From an uncultured Clostridia bacterium (GTDB taxonomy: Bacteria; Bacillota; Clostridia; Christensenellales; UBA1242), in NCBI GenBank assembly GCA_937896905.1, contig CALBOE010000002.1, positions 83,128 to 147,127 on the forward strand: a DNA stretch of 64,000 bases, written 5' to 3'. A model generated the notes under the pieces. The model was not told where the DNA came from, searched no databases, and saw only the letters and a list, made by a program, of their open reading frames with translations. Shown piece by piece: positions 26,070 to 35,541 of this stretch. The position numbers and the translations under genes were made by a program. How positions within the stretch are numbered: position 1 is the stretch's first letter; every line of letters starts with the position of its first letter.

Positions 26070-26441
26070 ATGAAAAGAACAGAAATGCGGGAATTGGCAT
26101 TTAAAACCATATACTCTAAATTTTTCAACCAACAAGAAGATGACATTTTAGAAACGGCAGATAAAGATGGTTTAGAATTTGTTGGCAAAATTTTAAATCA
26201 TTTTGCAAAAAACTATAATGAAATTAACGAAACCATTTCATCTAAGTTGAAAGGTTACACTCTAGAAAGGGTTTATAAAATAGACCTTGCCATTATTATT
26301 TTGGCGGTTATTGAACTTAACTATGTTAAAGAAAATCCGAAACAGGTTATAATTAACGAAGCGGTGGAACTTGCAAAGAAGTTTTCAACCGAAAAAAGCC
26401 CTAAATTTATTAATGGCATTTTAGCAGACATAGTTAAATAA
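26070..26441 (+). CDS. nusB: transcription antitermination factor NusB
   Basis: NusB acts on rRNA transcription. The start chosen is ATG after AAGGAG, giving 123 aa beginning MKRTEMRELAFKTIYSKF. The family end INEAVELAKKFSTEKSPKF with the NGILADIVK tail is clear. It is directly followed by xseA with no gap. Confidence 0.92.
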   Translation: MKRTEMRELAFKTIYSKFFNQQEDDILETADKDGLEFVGKILNHFAKNYNEINETISSKLKGYTLERVYKIDLAIIILAVIELNYVKENPKQVIINEAVELAKKFSTEKSPKFINGILADIVK

Positions 26442-27629
26442 ATGAAAGTTTTTACAGTTAGCCAAATCAATAGAATAATTAAAGATTTAATAGACAATGA
26501 GGTTGTGCTAGAAGATATTACTATAACTGGCGAGTTGTCTAGTTTTTCTGTAACCAGAAACGTTGCATATTTCACGCTTAAGGATAATGACAATCTTTTA
26601 AGTTGTGTTCAATTTGGGGCAAAACAAGAATTCTGCGTTGGCGATATGGTTGAATGCAGAGGAAACATTAAATACTATCCCAAAGGTGGCAAACTTTCTT
26701 TGAATACTTTTTCTGTTCAATTGTGTGGGCAGGGGGAGTTATATCAACAATTCCTTAAAATGAAAGCAAAGTTACAAGAAGAGGGTTTGTTTAACGAAGA
26801 ACATAAAATTCCACTGCCGAGATTTATTTCTTCGGTTGGTGTTGTAACTAGCAAAACCGGTGCGGTGTTGCAAGACATTAAAAATGTTAGTTCAAGGCGA
26901 AATCCTAATTTAGACCTTTATGTATATGATGCGCAGGTGCAAGGTAAGTATGCGGTTGCGCAAGTTATTGAGGGCATATCGTATTTTGACAATTTTACAG
27001 ATGTAGATGTAATAATTGTTGCAAGAGGCGGTGGCAGTTTAGAAGATTTAATGCCTTTTAACGACGAAGAATTGGCAAGAGTGGCATTTTATTGTAACAA
27101 ACCGCTAATTAGTGCAGTGGGGCATGAAACCGACTTTTCTATTTTAGATTTTGTTGCTGATTTGCGAGCACCAACACCAAGTGCGGCAGCAGAACTTGTA
27201 ACATACAGTCAACAAGATGTTATTAATTATGTTAAGGACCTTTTAAATGGCATTGCTAGCAGGGTTGAAACTAATTTTGAAAGCTTGCTTAACACGGTTA
27301 ACTATTCAATGCTTAATATAGAAAGGCAAACAAACGAACTAATTGCGGACGAAAACCTATACATTCATTCATTGCTTAACAGAATGGATAAATCGATTGA
27401 TAACAAATTAAACACAACAAAATACAGTGTTGATTTGGCAGTTAACACACTAGATAAACTAAGTCCAACAAAACTATTGATGAGCGGATATTCTTATGTT
27501 ACGCAAAACAATAAACCAATAACCAGTTCTGTTAAGGTTGGAGATTTGGTGGAAATAACCACTCAAAACACAAAACTTAAAGCAGAAATTAAAGAAAAGG
27601 AGAAGTTTAATGTTAGAACAAAACGTTAA
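26442..27629 (+). CDS. xseA: exodeoxyribonuclease VII large subunit
   Basis: This is a single-strand DNA exonuclease subunit of 395 aa. An N-terminal OB domain (VSQINRIIKDLIDN; GELSSFS) is followed by the catalytic region. That region has GVVTSKTGAVLQDI, VIIVARGGGSLEDL and ISAVGHETDF. It overlaps xseB by 20 nt. Confidence 0.95.
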   Translation: MKVFTVSQINRIIKDLIDNEVVLEDITITGELSSFSVTRNVAYFTLKDNDNLLSCVQFGAKQEFCVGDMVECRGNIKYYPKGGKLSLNTFSVQLCGQGELYQQFLKMKAKLQEEGLFNEEHKIPLPRFISSVGVVTSKTGAVLQDIKNVSSRRNPNLDLYVYDAQVQGKYAVAQVIEGISYFDNFTDVDVIIVARGGGSLEDLMPFNDEELARVAFYCNKPLISAVGHETDFSILDFVADLRAPTPSAAAELVTYSQQDVINYVKDLLNGIASRVETNFESLLNTVNYSMLNIERQTNELIADENLYIHSLLNRMDKSIDNKLNTTKYSVDLAVNTLDKLSPTKLLMSGYSYVTQNNKPITSSVKVGDLVEITTQNTKLKAEIKEKEKFNVRTKR

Positions 27630-27807
27630 AAGATTGGAAGAAATAACCAAAAGCTTGGAAGAAGGGCTGCCGCTTGACGAGAGTTTGAAACTCTACGAAG
27701 AAGGTTGCAAGTTGGCAAAAACCTGCTTAAAAGAGTTGGAAAAAGCCAAAGGGAAGATTATACTAATAAAAAAAGAATTTGAAGAAAAGGAAACGAACAA
27801 TGGATAA
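27610..27807 (+). CDS. xseB: exodeoxyribonuclease VII small subunit
   Basis: The 65-aa helical protein has the motif RLEEITKSLEEGLPLDESL and LYEEGCKLAKTC, which identify XseB. It overlaps both xseA and proS. Confidence 0.94.
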   Translation: MLEQNVKRLEEITKSLEEGLPLDESLKLYEEGCKLAKTCLKELEKAKGKIILIKKEFEEKETNNG

Positions 27808-29224
27808 ACAATTTGTAAATGATATTGCAGATATTAACACTAATTTTGCGCAATGGTACACAGACGTTGTGCTAAAAACTGATATGGTAGATTATGGCCC
27901 GGTTAAAGGCACAATGATTATTAAACCTTATGGTTATGCCGTTTGGGAAAACATACAACACTATATGGACAAGGAATTTAAAAAAGTTGGCGTACAAAAT
28001 GCTTATTTCCCACTATTAATTCCAGAAAGTTTTTTAATGAAAGAAGCGGAACACGTTGAAGGTTTTGCACCTGAGGTGGCAGTTGTAACCCATGCGGGCG
28101 GGGAAGAGCTTGCAGAAAAATTAATCATTCGCCCAACCAGCGAAACCATTATTTGTGATAGTTTTGCAAAATGGATTAAATCGTATAGAGATTTACCAAT
28201 GGTTATGAACCAATGGTGCAACGTTTTAAGGTGGGAAAAAACAACTCGACCATTCTTAAGAACAAGCGAGTTTTTGTGGCAAGAAGGGCACACTGTTCAA
28301 GCAACACCACAAGATGCCGAAAAAGACACTCAAAAGATGCTTAAAATTTATGCCGACTGTTTGAAGAATTTAATGGCAATTCCAACTTTAACCGGCAGAA
28401 AAACAGAAAACGAAAAGTTTGCCGGCGCAGTTGCAACTTATGGAATGGAAGCCATTATGAAAGACGGCAAATGCTTGCAAGCAGGAACAACTCATGATTT
28501 GGGTCAAAACTTTGCAAAAGCAAGCGGAATTCGCTTTTTAAATGCTGAAGGTGAATTGGAATATGGTTACTCAACCAGCTGGGGAGTGTCAACTCGTTTA
28601 ATTGGTGCGCTTGTTATGGTGCATGGTGATGAGCGTGGGTTAAGAATGCCACCAAATGTTGCTCCAATTCAAACGGTTATAATACCAATTGCCAGCAAGA
28701 AAGAGGGCGTGCTTGAAAAGTGTGAAGAAGTTAAATCTCAATTGGAAATGGCAGATTTGCGCATCAAACTAGACAATTCCAATAACACGCCAGGTTGGAA
28801 GTTTAACGAATATGAAATGAAAGGTGTTCCATTACGTTTAGAAATTGGCCCAAGAGATATCGAAAATGGCGTTGCAACAGCGGTAAGAAGAGACACTCAC
28901 GAAAAAGTGCAACTTCAACTTAACAACATTGTGGAAGAGGTTAAAAATCTTCTTGCAGACATTCAAAGCAATATGTATGCGCAAGCAGAAGAAAACCTAA
29001 ATAAATCCATTGTTGAAACAAACGCTTATAACGAAATGGTGGATGCGGTTAATAACAAAAAGGTGGTGCTAGCATATCACTGCGGAAACAGCGATTGTGA
29101 AGAAGAAATTCGCCAAAATTCGGGCATTAAAACTAGAGTTATTCACACCGACTCAAACGAAAACAAGTGCATTTACTGTGGCAAACCTAGCCGTTATCGT
29201 TTGTATTTTGGCAAACAATATTAA
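27800..29224 (+). CDS. proS: prolyl-tRNA synthetase, type 3 (archaeal/eukaryotic-like)
   Basis: The 474-aa protein charges tRNA-Pro. It starts MDKQFVNDIADINTNFAQWY (ATG after AAAAGGAAA). Class II motifs include RPTSETII and RWEKTTRPFLRTSEFLWQEGH, followed by the anticodon-binding domain. The C-terminal zinc-binding domain ends in CIYCGKPSRYRLYFGKQY. This short form lacks the editing insert of the bacterial type. In Bacillus the bacterial-type proS lies near rseP-polC; here that position is empty. Confidence 0.93.
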   Translation: MDKQFVNDIADINTNFAQWYTDVVLKTDMVDYGPVKGTMIIKPYGYAVWENIQHYMDKEFKKVGVQNAYFPLLIPESFLMKEAEHVEGFAPEVAVVTHAGGEELAEKLIIRPTSETIICDSFAKWIKSYRDLPMVMNQWCNVLRWEKTTRPFLRTSEFLWQEGHTVQATPQDAEKDTQKMLKIYADCLKNLMAIPTLTGRKTENEKFAGAVATYGMEAIMKDGKCLQAGTTHDLGQNFAKASGIRFLNAEGELEYGYSTSWGVSTRLIGALVMVHGDERGLRMPPNVAPIQTVIIPIASKKEGVLEKCEEVKSQLEMADLRIKLDNSNNTPGWKFNEYEMKGVPLRLEIGPRDIENGVATAVRRDTHEKVQLQLNNIVEEVKNLLADIQSNMYAQAEENLNKSIVETNAYNEMVDAVNNKKVVLAYHCGNSDCEEEIRQNSGIKTRVIHTDSNENKCIYCGKPSRYRLYFGKQY

Positions 29225-29241
29225 ATTTTTGAAGGAGTTGA

Positions 29242-30239
29242 ATGATGATATTATTAACTGGTGGATTAGGGTATATAGGAAGCCACACTGCAGTGGAATT
29301 GCTAAATCGTGGCGAAGAGATAATCATTGCGGACGATTTATCCAACAGCCAAATTGAGGTTTACGATAAAATTAAACAAATAACAGGTAAAAACTTTAAA
29401 TTTGTTGAAGTTGATTTAAAAGACTATAACAAAACAAGAGATTTATTTAAAGAAACAACATAGATGCCGTTATTCACTTTGCTGGATATAAAGCGGTGGG
29501 AGAGTCCGTTAACAAGCCAATTATGTATTACGAAAACAATATAATGACCACCCTAAATCTTCTAAAATGCATGGAAGAATTTGGAGTTTGCAATTTTGTG
29601 TTTTCCTCTTCTGCAACAGTGTACGGCACCAACGAACAAATGCCGCTTAAAGAGGATTTCCCAACCGGGGCAACAAACCCTTATGGCAGAACCAAATTGT
29701 TTATTGAAGAGATACTAAAAGATGCCCACGTTGCTAACAAAAACTTAAATGTGGTAATTTTAAGATATTTTAACCCAATTGGAGCACACGAATCTGGCCT
29801 TATTGGCGAAAATCCTAATGGAATTCCAAACAACCTTATGCCATACATAACTAAGGTTGCAACAGGGAAGTTGAAGCAATTATCCATTTTTGGCAACGAC
29901 TATCCAACCAAAGACGGCACAGGTGTTAGGGATTACATTCATGTTTGTGATTTAGCCTTAGGGCATGCTTTGGCGCTTAAAAAGCTTAAAGCAGACGGCG
30001 GTTTACATATTTATAATTTAGGCACAGGCAAAGGTTACAGCGTGTTAGAAATTGTTAACACCTTTAATGAGGTGAATGGCAATTTGGTTAAATATGTGTT
30101 TGCGCCAAGGCGACCTGGCGACATTGCCACTTGCTATGCCGACACAACCAAAGCAAAAACCGAACTAAATTTCACGGCAGAGCATACGCTTAAAGATATG
30201 TGTAAATCTAGTTACGAATTTGAAAAGAACAATAACTAA
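29242..30239 (+). pseudogene. galE: UDP-glucose 4-epimerase gene with a frameshift
   Basis: The first part (29242-29463) has LLTGGLGYIGSHTAVELL and runs into TAG. The second part continues as DAVIHFAGYKAVGES, then FSSSATVYG, the catalytic NPYGRTK and GVRDYIHVCDLA. Joining needs a -1 shift at about 29455-29460. Restoring one A in the ACAACA stretch gives KETNIDAVIHFAG, the expected sequence. All catalytic residues remain, so this is either a recent one-base deletion or a sequencing error in an A run. Start may be 29242 or 29245. Confidence 0.9.
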
Positions 30240-30253
30240 CATAAAGGAAAAGT

Positions 30254-30757
30254 ATGGCAAAATCGGATAAGCAACCTCAATATACAAAAAAGTTTTTTGG
30301 CTCTCACAGAGAAGCGATAGATGTTTTGGTTCAACTTGAAAAATGTGACCTTGTTTCTGGGTTAACGCCACAAGACGAGGCGGTGCAATTTTGTGTTAAA
30401 GTGCTAGAAATTTTAACGCAATCTCAAAAATTAAATTTTAAAGACGCCAAATTTTTGGCGGTGTATGATTCCTTGCTAAAATATTATGGCTGTGTAACAT
30501 ATAATCAAGCTAGTTCAAAGCATATTTTAATGCCAAGGGCAATGATGCGCGACACATTTGTTCCAAACAACATTCAATTTGCCTTGCATGTGTTTACAAA
30601 GTTGTTTAACGATGGCGCGCGTGGCTATGATTTTATAATGAGCGAAGAGGGCAGTGCATTGCTAGATAAATGGTTAGAGATTCAATATAAAGCACACCCA
30701 GAACTTAAGCTCAAACCAAAACAGAGCGCAAATAATGAAAAAAGCACATCAATATAA
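30254..30757 (+). CDS. hypothetical helical protein
   Basis: This is a 167-aa soluble protein with no family I recognise. It starts with a Lys-rich segment (KSDKQPQYTKKFFGSHREA). It then has a mostly helical body with conserved-looking RDTFVPNNIQFALHVFTKLF and a Lys-rich tail. A ribosome site AAAGGAAAA precedes ATG 14 nt after galE, so it is probably co-transcribed with proS and galE. Its stop lies inside the terminator loop. Confidence 0.65.
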   Translation: MAKSDKQPQYTKKFFGSHREAIDVLVQLEKCDLVSGLTPQDEAVQFCVKVLEILTQSQKLNFKDAKFLAVYDSLLKYYGCVTYNQASSKHILMPRAMMRDTFVPNNIQFALHVFTKLFNDGARGYDFIMSEEGSALLDKWLEIQYKAHPELKLKPKQSANNEKSTSI

Positions 30758-30768
30758 TGTGCTTTTTT
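30738..30768 (+). terminator. intrinsic terminator of the proS/galE unit
   Basis: Stem AAAAAAGCACAT / ATGTGCTTTTTT with loop CAATATA. The stop codon of the preceding gene is within it. Confidence 0.9.
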
Positions 30769-30799
30769 ATATAGCTTGTTTAAAAGGTTATATAAAAGA

Positions 30800-30827
30800 A
30801 AAAACACTTCATAGGGAAGTGCTTTTT
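30800..30827 (-). terminator. intrinsic terminator of rpsT (usable on both strands)
   Basis: Stem of GCACTTC-type arms (AAAAACACTTC / GAAGTGCTTTTT) with loop ATAGG. It lies directly after the rpsT stop. Confidence 0.85.
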
Positions 30828-30828
30828 G

Positions 30829-31083
30829 TTACTTGGTGTAAGAACTTAATCTAGATTTCTTTCTGTTAGCGGTTGCTTTTTGCATAATGCCTTTGCTTAC
30901 AGCAGAATCGATATATGAGAAAGTTTCGCTTAATAGTTTAGCAGCGTTTTCGGTTTCTCCATTATCAACAGCAAGTTTATATTTTTTAACATAAGTTGCA
31001 ATTTTAGATTTGTATGACTTATTTTCTAAAGCTTGCCTTTCAATAACATTAATGCGTTTTTTTGCAGATTTAATATTAGCCAT
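30829..31083 (-). CDS. rpsT: 30S ribosomal protein S20
   Basis: The 84-aa basic protein begins MANIKSAKKRINVIERQ and has KGIMQKATANRKKSRLS near the end, typical of S20. A GGAGG site precedes the ATG. It is monocistronic with its own promoter and terminator and is transcribed against the neighbouring genes. Confidence 0.95.
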   Translation of the reverse strand: MANIKSAKKRINVIERQALENKSYKSKIATYVKKYKLAVDNGETENAAKLLSETFSYIDSAVSKGIMQKATANRKKSRLSSYTK

Positions 31084-31107
31084 CTAAAAACCTCCATTTC
31101 AAGTCAT

Positions 31108-31136
31108 AGTATAACAAATAACTTCACAAATTGCAA
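31108..31136 (-). promoter_or_regulatory. promoter of rpsT
   Basis: On the minus strand: TTGCAA, 17-bp spacer, TATACT. TTGCAA is its own reverse complement and lies upstream of murI too. Confidence 0.75.
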
Positions 31137-31177
31137 GCGGTTTCACACAAAATTTTGCTAAAATCATAAATTATTAT

Positions 31178-31852
31178 ATGTTAAATAAATTAAAACCAAC
31201 CTTGGCTATTGTTGATAGTGGATTTGGCGGAATTAGTGTTTTGCGAAGGTTTATAAAGAAGTATGGTTGTGGTAATTATATTTATTATGCAGATAATCAA
31301 TTTATGCCTTATGGCACTAAGAATAAAGAAGTTTTAATTAACCGTTTAAACGAAATAATTGCAAAGTTGAATGAGCAATATAAACCAGATAAAATTATAG
31401 TTGCCTGTAACACTGCGTCCTGTGTTTTAATTGGCAACAAACCAGCAGAAAATGTGATTTTAATGCCGTTTAACAAACACAAAACCTATTTAACCACAAC
31501 ACTAACGGCAAAGCGGTTAACAAATAGCAAATGCATTCCCTTGAAAAATTTGGCAAAACTAATTGAAAGGAACCTAGAAAATAAAAACACTATACACAAA
31601 ATTGTTAAAACCTATGTTAAACTCTATAAATTATATAATTATAAGGAATTAGTGTTAGGGTGCACACATTTTGAATTGGTTGCCGACGAATTTAAGAAGA
31701 TTTGCCCAAATACTTGTTTTGTTCATAATTCGGATTTGCTTTTAAAAAACTTACATTTTTCACCAAAAGATAACGCCTTAACAGTGATGTTTTTAACTTC
31801 TAAATTAGACGAGAAATACGTTGAAACTTTAAGAACTCTTGCTTTTAACTAA
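31178..31852 (+). CDS. murI: short glutamate racemase
   Basis: MurI supplies D-glutamate for peptidoglycan. DSGFGG (Asp13), VACNTAS (Cys77) and GCTHFEL (Cys162) carry both catalytic cysteines and partner residues. YYADNQFMPYG replaces the usual Y.GD.AR.PYG. At 224 aa it is about 40 residues shorter than common MurI; the region after the first cysteine loop is shortened and lacks a clear GVIGT motif. There is no ribosome site; an extended -10 TGC-TAAAAT lies 13 nt before ATG. Confidence 0.8.
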   Translation: MLNKLKPTLAIVDSGFGGISVLRRFIKKYGCGNYIYYADNQFMPYGTKNKEVLINRLNEIIAKLNEQYKPDKIIVACNTASCVLIGNKPAENVILMPFNKHKTYLTTTLTAKRLTNSKCIPLKNLAKLIERNLENKNTIHKIVKTYVKLYKLYNYKELVLGCTHFELVADEFKKICPNTCFVHNSDLLLKNLHFSPKDNALTVMFLTSKLDEKYVETLRTLAFN

Positions 31853-31863
31853 ATAGTGCACCG

Positions 31864-34119
31864 CTAAACCGACCAACGTTTTTTGCCATTTAAAATTTCT
31901 AAATTTAAAGTGTTAATTAAAAACTCTTTAGGTTTTATAGTAACATAATTGGAAGATGTGCCAGTTTCGTCCACCAAGAAATACGTTATTTCGTCGTGCG
32001 TGAAAACGTTGTTGTCCTCAAATTCCACCAAGCCAGATTTTTCGTTAATGCAAGCAATTTCCACTTGCTTATTAATTGTTTTTTTAACAATTGAATATTC
32101 CTTATACTTAACAGCTTCAAATGCTAAGGTTGCTCCAAACTTATCAATTTTGGCTGTTAAGTTTAGTTCTGATTCCGCAAGCGCTGGTTGTGGCGGGAAT
32201 TCTGTTTTAAAATAGTCGTAAGAAACATATCTCTCTTTAGAACTAGATGGAGCAGTTATAATGTGGCGAGTTTGGGCAATTAAATTGTCGTACGCCATTT
32301 TTTCAACAGTATTTGGCTTTACAAAATCGTTAATAGGATTATCGTATAATTCATTTAAAATTCTCTTATTAATTTCTGTTGGTTGCACAGAACTGATCAA
32401 TCCAGAAGGCAGAACAATGTCTTTGTTGCAAGCAATCCAACTTAATGTAGTGTGTTGTGGCGTGTAGGCAACGTTATATAGGTCAGTAACGCCATCATTG
32501 TTAGATGCTGTTCCTGTTTTGCTTGCAACTGGCAAGTTTAAACTATCTAAACGCTTTGCCGTGCCTTCGCTTGCAGTTGTTTTAAGCATATCATTAACAA
32601 GGAAACAATCTTCTTGCTTAAAAACTTGCTGAGAAAAATGTTCATTTTCATAAATTACCTTTCCATTCGAATCCAAAATTTTACTAATAAAGGTTAAGTC
32701 GTATTTGTTGCCCAAATTTGCAAGGGTAGCATAGGAGGAGGTTAGGTCAAGTAAACTTACTCCTTGCGTTAGGGCTCCCAATGCCAAACTTAAATTTAAA
32801 TCGTTTTCCATTATGTTAATGCCGAACCTTTCTATCGAGCTTTTTGCTTTATCTAAACCTACAAATTCAAGAGCTTTAACTGCTGGAATGTTGAGTGAGT
32901 GAGCAAGAGCATGGCGAGCACTAACATACCCGTTAAATGCGCCGTTGGCATTTTGCGGTTTAAAGCCATTGTAATTTATAGGTTCGTCTAAAATTTGTGT
33001 TGCTGGTGTCAATATATTGTTTTCAATGCACGGCAAGTACACAACCAGTGGTTTTAAAAGAGACGCTGGCTGACGCTTCATATTATGTAAGTTATATTGA
33101 CTGTTAGCATAGTAGGCAACGATTTCACCACAATTATTAACAACAATGCTTAATCCGTCTAAACTTGTTTGTGTGGCTTTTTCCGCTTCGCCTAATACCT
33201 CATTATTAATTTTAACAACGGCATTTTGAATGTGGTCGTTTTTATTGGTTATGATTTGATATTTCCTATTAATTAGTTCACGTTCGGTTAGGTTTAAAAG
33301 TTGGCATGCTTCGTAAATGGCTTCTTGTTCATATCCAAAATCAATCTCGCTTTTTTCGCAAAACTTTATTTCAGAATTAACTATTGAATAATGTTCGTTT
33401 TTAGTTATGTTGTTTTGCTCTAACATCGCATTTGCCACAACATTTCTTCTTTTTATGCAGTTACTATAATTTTGTTTTGGTGAATATTTGCTTGGTGACT
33501 TTATCATTCCTGCCAAACAACAAGCCTCGCTTATACTCAACTCTTTGGCTGATTTATTAAAGTAAATTTGGCTTGCATTTTCAATGCCATAGGCATTAGA
33601 GCCAAAATAGATAGTGTTTAAATACATTTCTAAAATTTCTTTTTTAGAAAACTTTTTTTCCATTTGTACGGCCAAAACAATCTCTTTAATTTTTCTTTCG
33701 TAGGTTTTTTCGTTGCTTAAAAGGGCATTTTTAATTAGTTGTTGGCTTATTGTAGATGCTCCTTGCGATTTACTGTTGGTTGCGATGTTAACAAAGCCCG
33801 CCTTAATAATTCTTAGTGGATCAAATCCGTTGTGGGTGTAGAATCGTTTGTCCTCCACATCAATAAACGCATTTAAAACGTAATTGGGCAGGGTTTCTAT
33901 TTCAATAATAGAGCGATTGGTATTATAAAGTGTGCTATCAGTTCCACTAGCCGAAGAAACCTTAATTCCGTTGTTTAAACTTGTTAGGGCATTAACATCT
34001 AGATGATATTTATTAAAAAAGTGTGCAACTGTAACTGCGCAGGCAACAAAAAACAAACTTAAAAATAAGCATATAATTAAAACAACCTTTTTGGCTCTGT
34101 TGTGCCGAGTTTTTGTCAT
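31864..34119 (-). CDS. class A penicillin-binding protein (PBP1-type)
   Basis: This bifunctional peptidoglycan synthase has 751 aa. A membrane anchor spans about residues 11-33. The GT51 glycosyltransferase (about 60-230) has EDKRFYTHNG (catalytic Glu89), GASTISQQL and LNTIYFGSNAYGIE. The transpeptidase has SLLK (Ser353), SLN (408-410) and KTG (534-536). A short C-terminal region follows. It converges on murI with 11 nt between the stops. Confidence 0.95.
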   Translation of the reverse strand: MTKTRHNRAKKVVLIICLFLSLFFVACAVTVAHFFNKYHLDVNALTSLNNGIKVSSASGTDSTLYNTNRSIIEIETLPNYVLNAFIDVEDKRFYTHNGFDPLRIIKAGFVNIATNSKSQGASTISQQLIKNALLSNEKTYERKIKEIVLAVQMEKKFSKKEILEMYLNTIYFGSNAYGIENASQIYFNKSAKELSISEACCLAGMIKSPSKYSPKQNYSNCIKRRNVVANAMLEQNNITKNEHYSIVNSEIKFCEKSEIDFGYEQEAIYEACQLLNLTERELINRKYQIITNKNDHIQNAVVKINNEVLGEAEKATQTSLDGLSIVVNNCGEIVAYYANSQYNLHNMKRQPASLLKPLVVYLPCIENNILTPATQILDEPINYNGFKPQNANGAFNGYVSARHALAHSLNIPAVKALEFVGLDKAKSSIERFGINIMENDLNLSLALGALTQGVSLLDLTSSYATLANLGNKYDLTFISKILDSNGKVIYENEHFSQQVFKQEDCFLVNDMLKTTASEGTAKRLDSLNLPVASKTGTASNNDGVTDLYNVAYTPQHTTLSWIACNKDIVLPSGLISSVQPTEINKRILNELYDNPINDFVKPNTVEKMAYDNLIAQTRHIITAPSSSKERYVSYDYFKTEFPPQPALAESELNLTAKIDKFGATLAFEAVKYKEYSIVKKTINKQVEIACINEKSGLVEFEDNNVFTHDEITYFLVDETGTSSNYVTIKPKEFLINTLNLEILNGKKRWSV

Positions 34120-34171
34120 ATTTTTAGTATTTGCAAAAATAATAGATTAATTACTTTTGTGTAAATTTTAG

Positions 34172-34200
34172 TTGAAAAATATTTAATATTATACTATAAT
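34172..34200 (+). promoter_or_regulatory. promoter of miaB operon, predicted leaderless
   Basis: TTGAAA, 17-bp spacer, perfect TATAAT ending 6 nt before the miaB ATG. No ribosome binding site is present. Confidence 0.85.
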
Positions 34201-34206
34201 ATTAAC

Positions 34207-35541
34207 ATGATTAATTTTGAAAATAAATTTTACCACATAACCACCTATGGTTGCCAAATGAACGTGCACGAAAGTGAAAAAATTCGTGGCATATTGTCAT
34301 CTATTGGAATGGCTGAAACAGACGATATTTCGCAAGCAACGCTTGCAGTTTTTAACACCTGTTGCATACGTGAGGGGGCAGAAGACAGGGCATATAGCAA
34401 CATATCGGCATTAAAAAAATGGAAAGAAGAAAAAGCTGGCAGAACAATTGTTATATGTGGTTGTATGCCTCAACAAAAAAACGGCAAATATAACCTTAAA
34501 ACTCGCCTAAAATTGGTAGATATTGTTATTGGAACACATAACATTAATATGCTAGCAAAATATTTAGAACAGTTTGGCAAAACAGAAAAACGCATTTACG
34601 ATATTATAGACAGTCCAACGCAGAGCATGGACGAGGCAACCTGCATTAGGGACGATAAAACAAATGCATACGTTAACATAATTTACGGTTGCAACAAGTT
34701 TTGCACCTACTGCATTGTTCCTCATGTAAGGGGAAGAGAAAAAAGCAGGCCAACCATAGAAATTTTTAACGAGGTAAAAAAGTTAGTTCAACAAGAGGGT
34801 TATAAATATATAACTTTACTAGGGCAAAATGTTAATTCCTATGGTAAGGATTTGGAAGAAAAAACCACTTTTGCAGAACTTTTAACTTCACTTTGCAAAA
34901 TAGAAGGTGATTTTAAAATTAAATTTATGACCTCGCACCCAATGGACTTCGACAAAAGTATTGTTAAAGTAATGAAAACAGAGCCCAAAATTGCCAAAGC
35001 ATTGCACTTACCTGTGCAATCTGGTAGCACTCCAATTCTAGCAAAAATGAACAGACACTACACTGCTAAAGAATATATGCGTAAAATTAGAATGGTTAAA
35101 CGTGCAATTCCAAACATTTCACTTTCAACAGACATTATTGTTGGCTTCCCGGGGGAAACAGAAAAGGACTTTAATCAAACAATGAAATTGATGAAAAAAG
35201 TGCAGTACGACCAAGTTTTTGCATTTATGTATTCTGTTAGAAGTGGAACCCCTGCTGCAACGTTCGAAGATCAAGTGCCAGAAAAAGAAAAAAATGTTAG
35301 GGTTAACAAACTTTTGCGTTTGCACAAGGTTATTCAAAAAGAGCAAGTTAAAAAATGCTTTAACAAAACCTACGATTGCTTAATTCAACACAAAAATGGG
35401 GTAGCCGTTGGATTAACAGATGGTGGCAGAGAAATTTATATTCCAACCTATAAATTTAGCAATCACAACTTCTTTGCAAAAGTTAAGGTGGAAGAAATTA
35501 GAAATCATAAACTATCGGGAGTTATAAGTAATGAGCGCTAA
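34207..35541 (+). CDS. miaB: tRNA-2-methylthio-N6-dimethylallyladenosine synthase
   Basis: This radical-SAM methylthiotransferase acts on A37 of tRNAs after MiaA. The 444-aa protein has cluster cysteines in TYGCQMNVHE, NTCCIRE and ICGCMPQ. The radical-SAM motif is GCNKFCTYCIVPHVRGRE. A TRAM domain is at the C-terminus. It overlaps mutS by 11 nt and heads the miaB-mutS-mutL-miaA unit. Confidence 0.95.
   Translation: MINFENKFYHITTYGCQMNVHESEKIRGILSSIGMAETDDISQATLAVFNTCCIREGAEDRAYSNISALKKWKEEKAGRTIVICGCMPQQKNGKYNLKTRLKLVDIVIGTHNINMLAKYLEQFGKTEKRIYDIIDSPTQSMDEATCIRDDKTNAYVNIIYGCNKFCTYCIVPHVRGREKSRPTIEIFNEVKKLVQQEGYKYITLLGQNVNSYGKDLEEKTTFAELLTSLCKIEGDFKIKFMTSHPMDFDKSIVKVMKTEPKIAKALHLPVQSGSTPILAKMNRHYTAKEYMRKIRMVKRAIPNISLSTDIIVGFPGETEKDFNQTMKLMKKVQYDQVFAFMYSVRSGTPAATFEDQVPEKEKNVRVNKLLRLHKVIQKEQVKKCFNKTYDCLIQHKNGVAVGLTDGGREIYIPTYKFSNHNFFAKVKVEEIRNHKLSGVISNER

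Noticed and set aside
29440..29500. Programmed -1 frameshift in galE
   Set aside because: No slippery heptamer or downstream structure is visible, and GalE is not known to use frameshifting; a one-base deletion or sequencing error is simpler.
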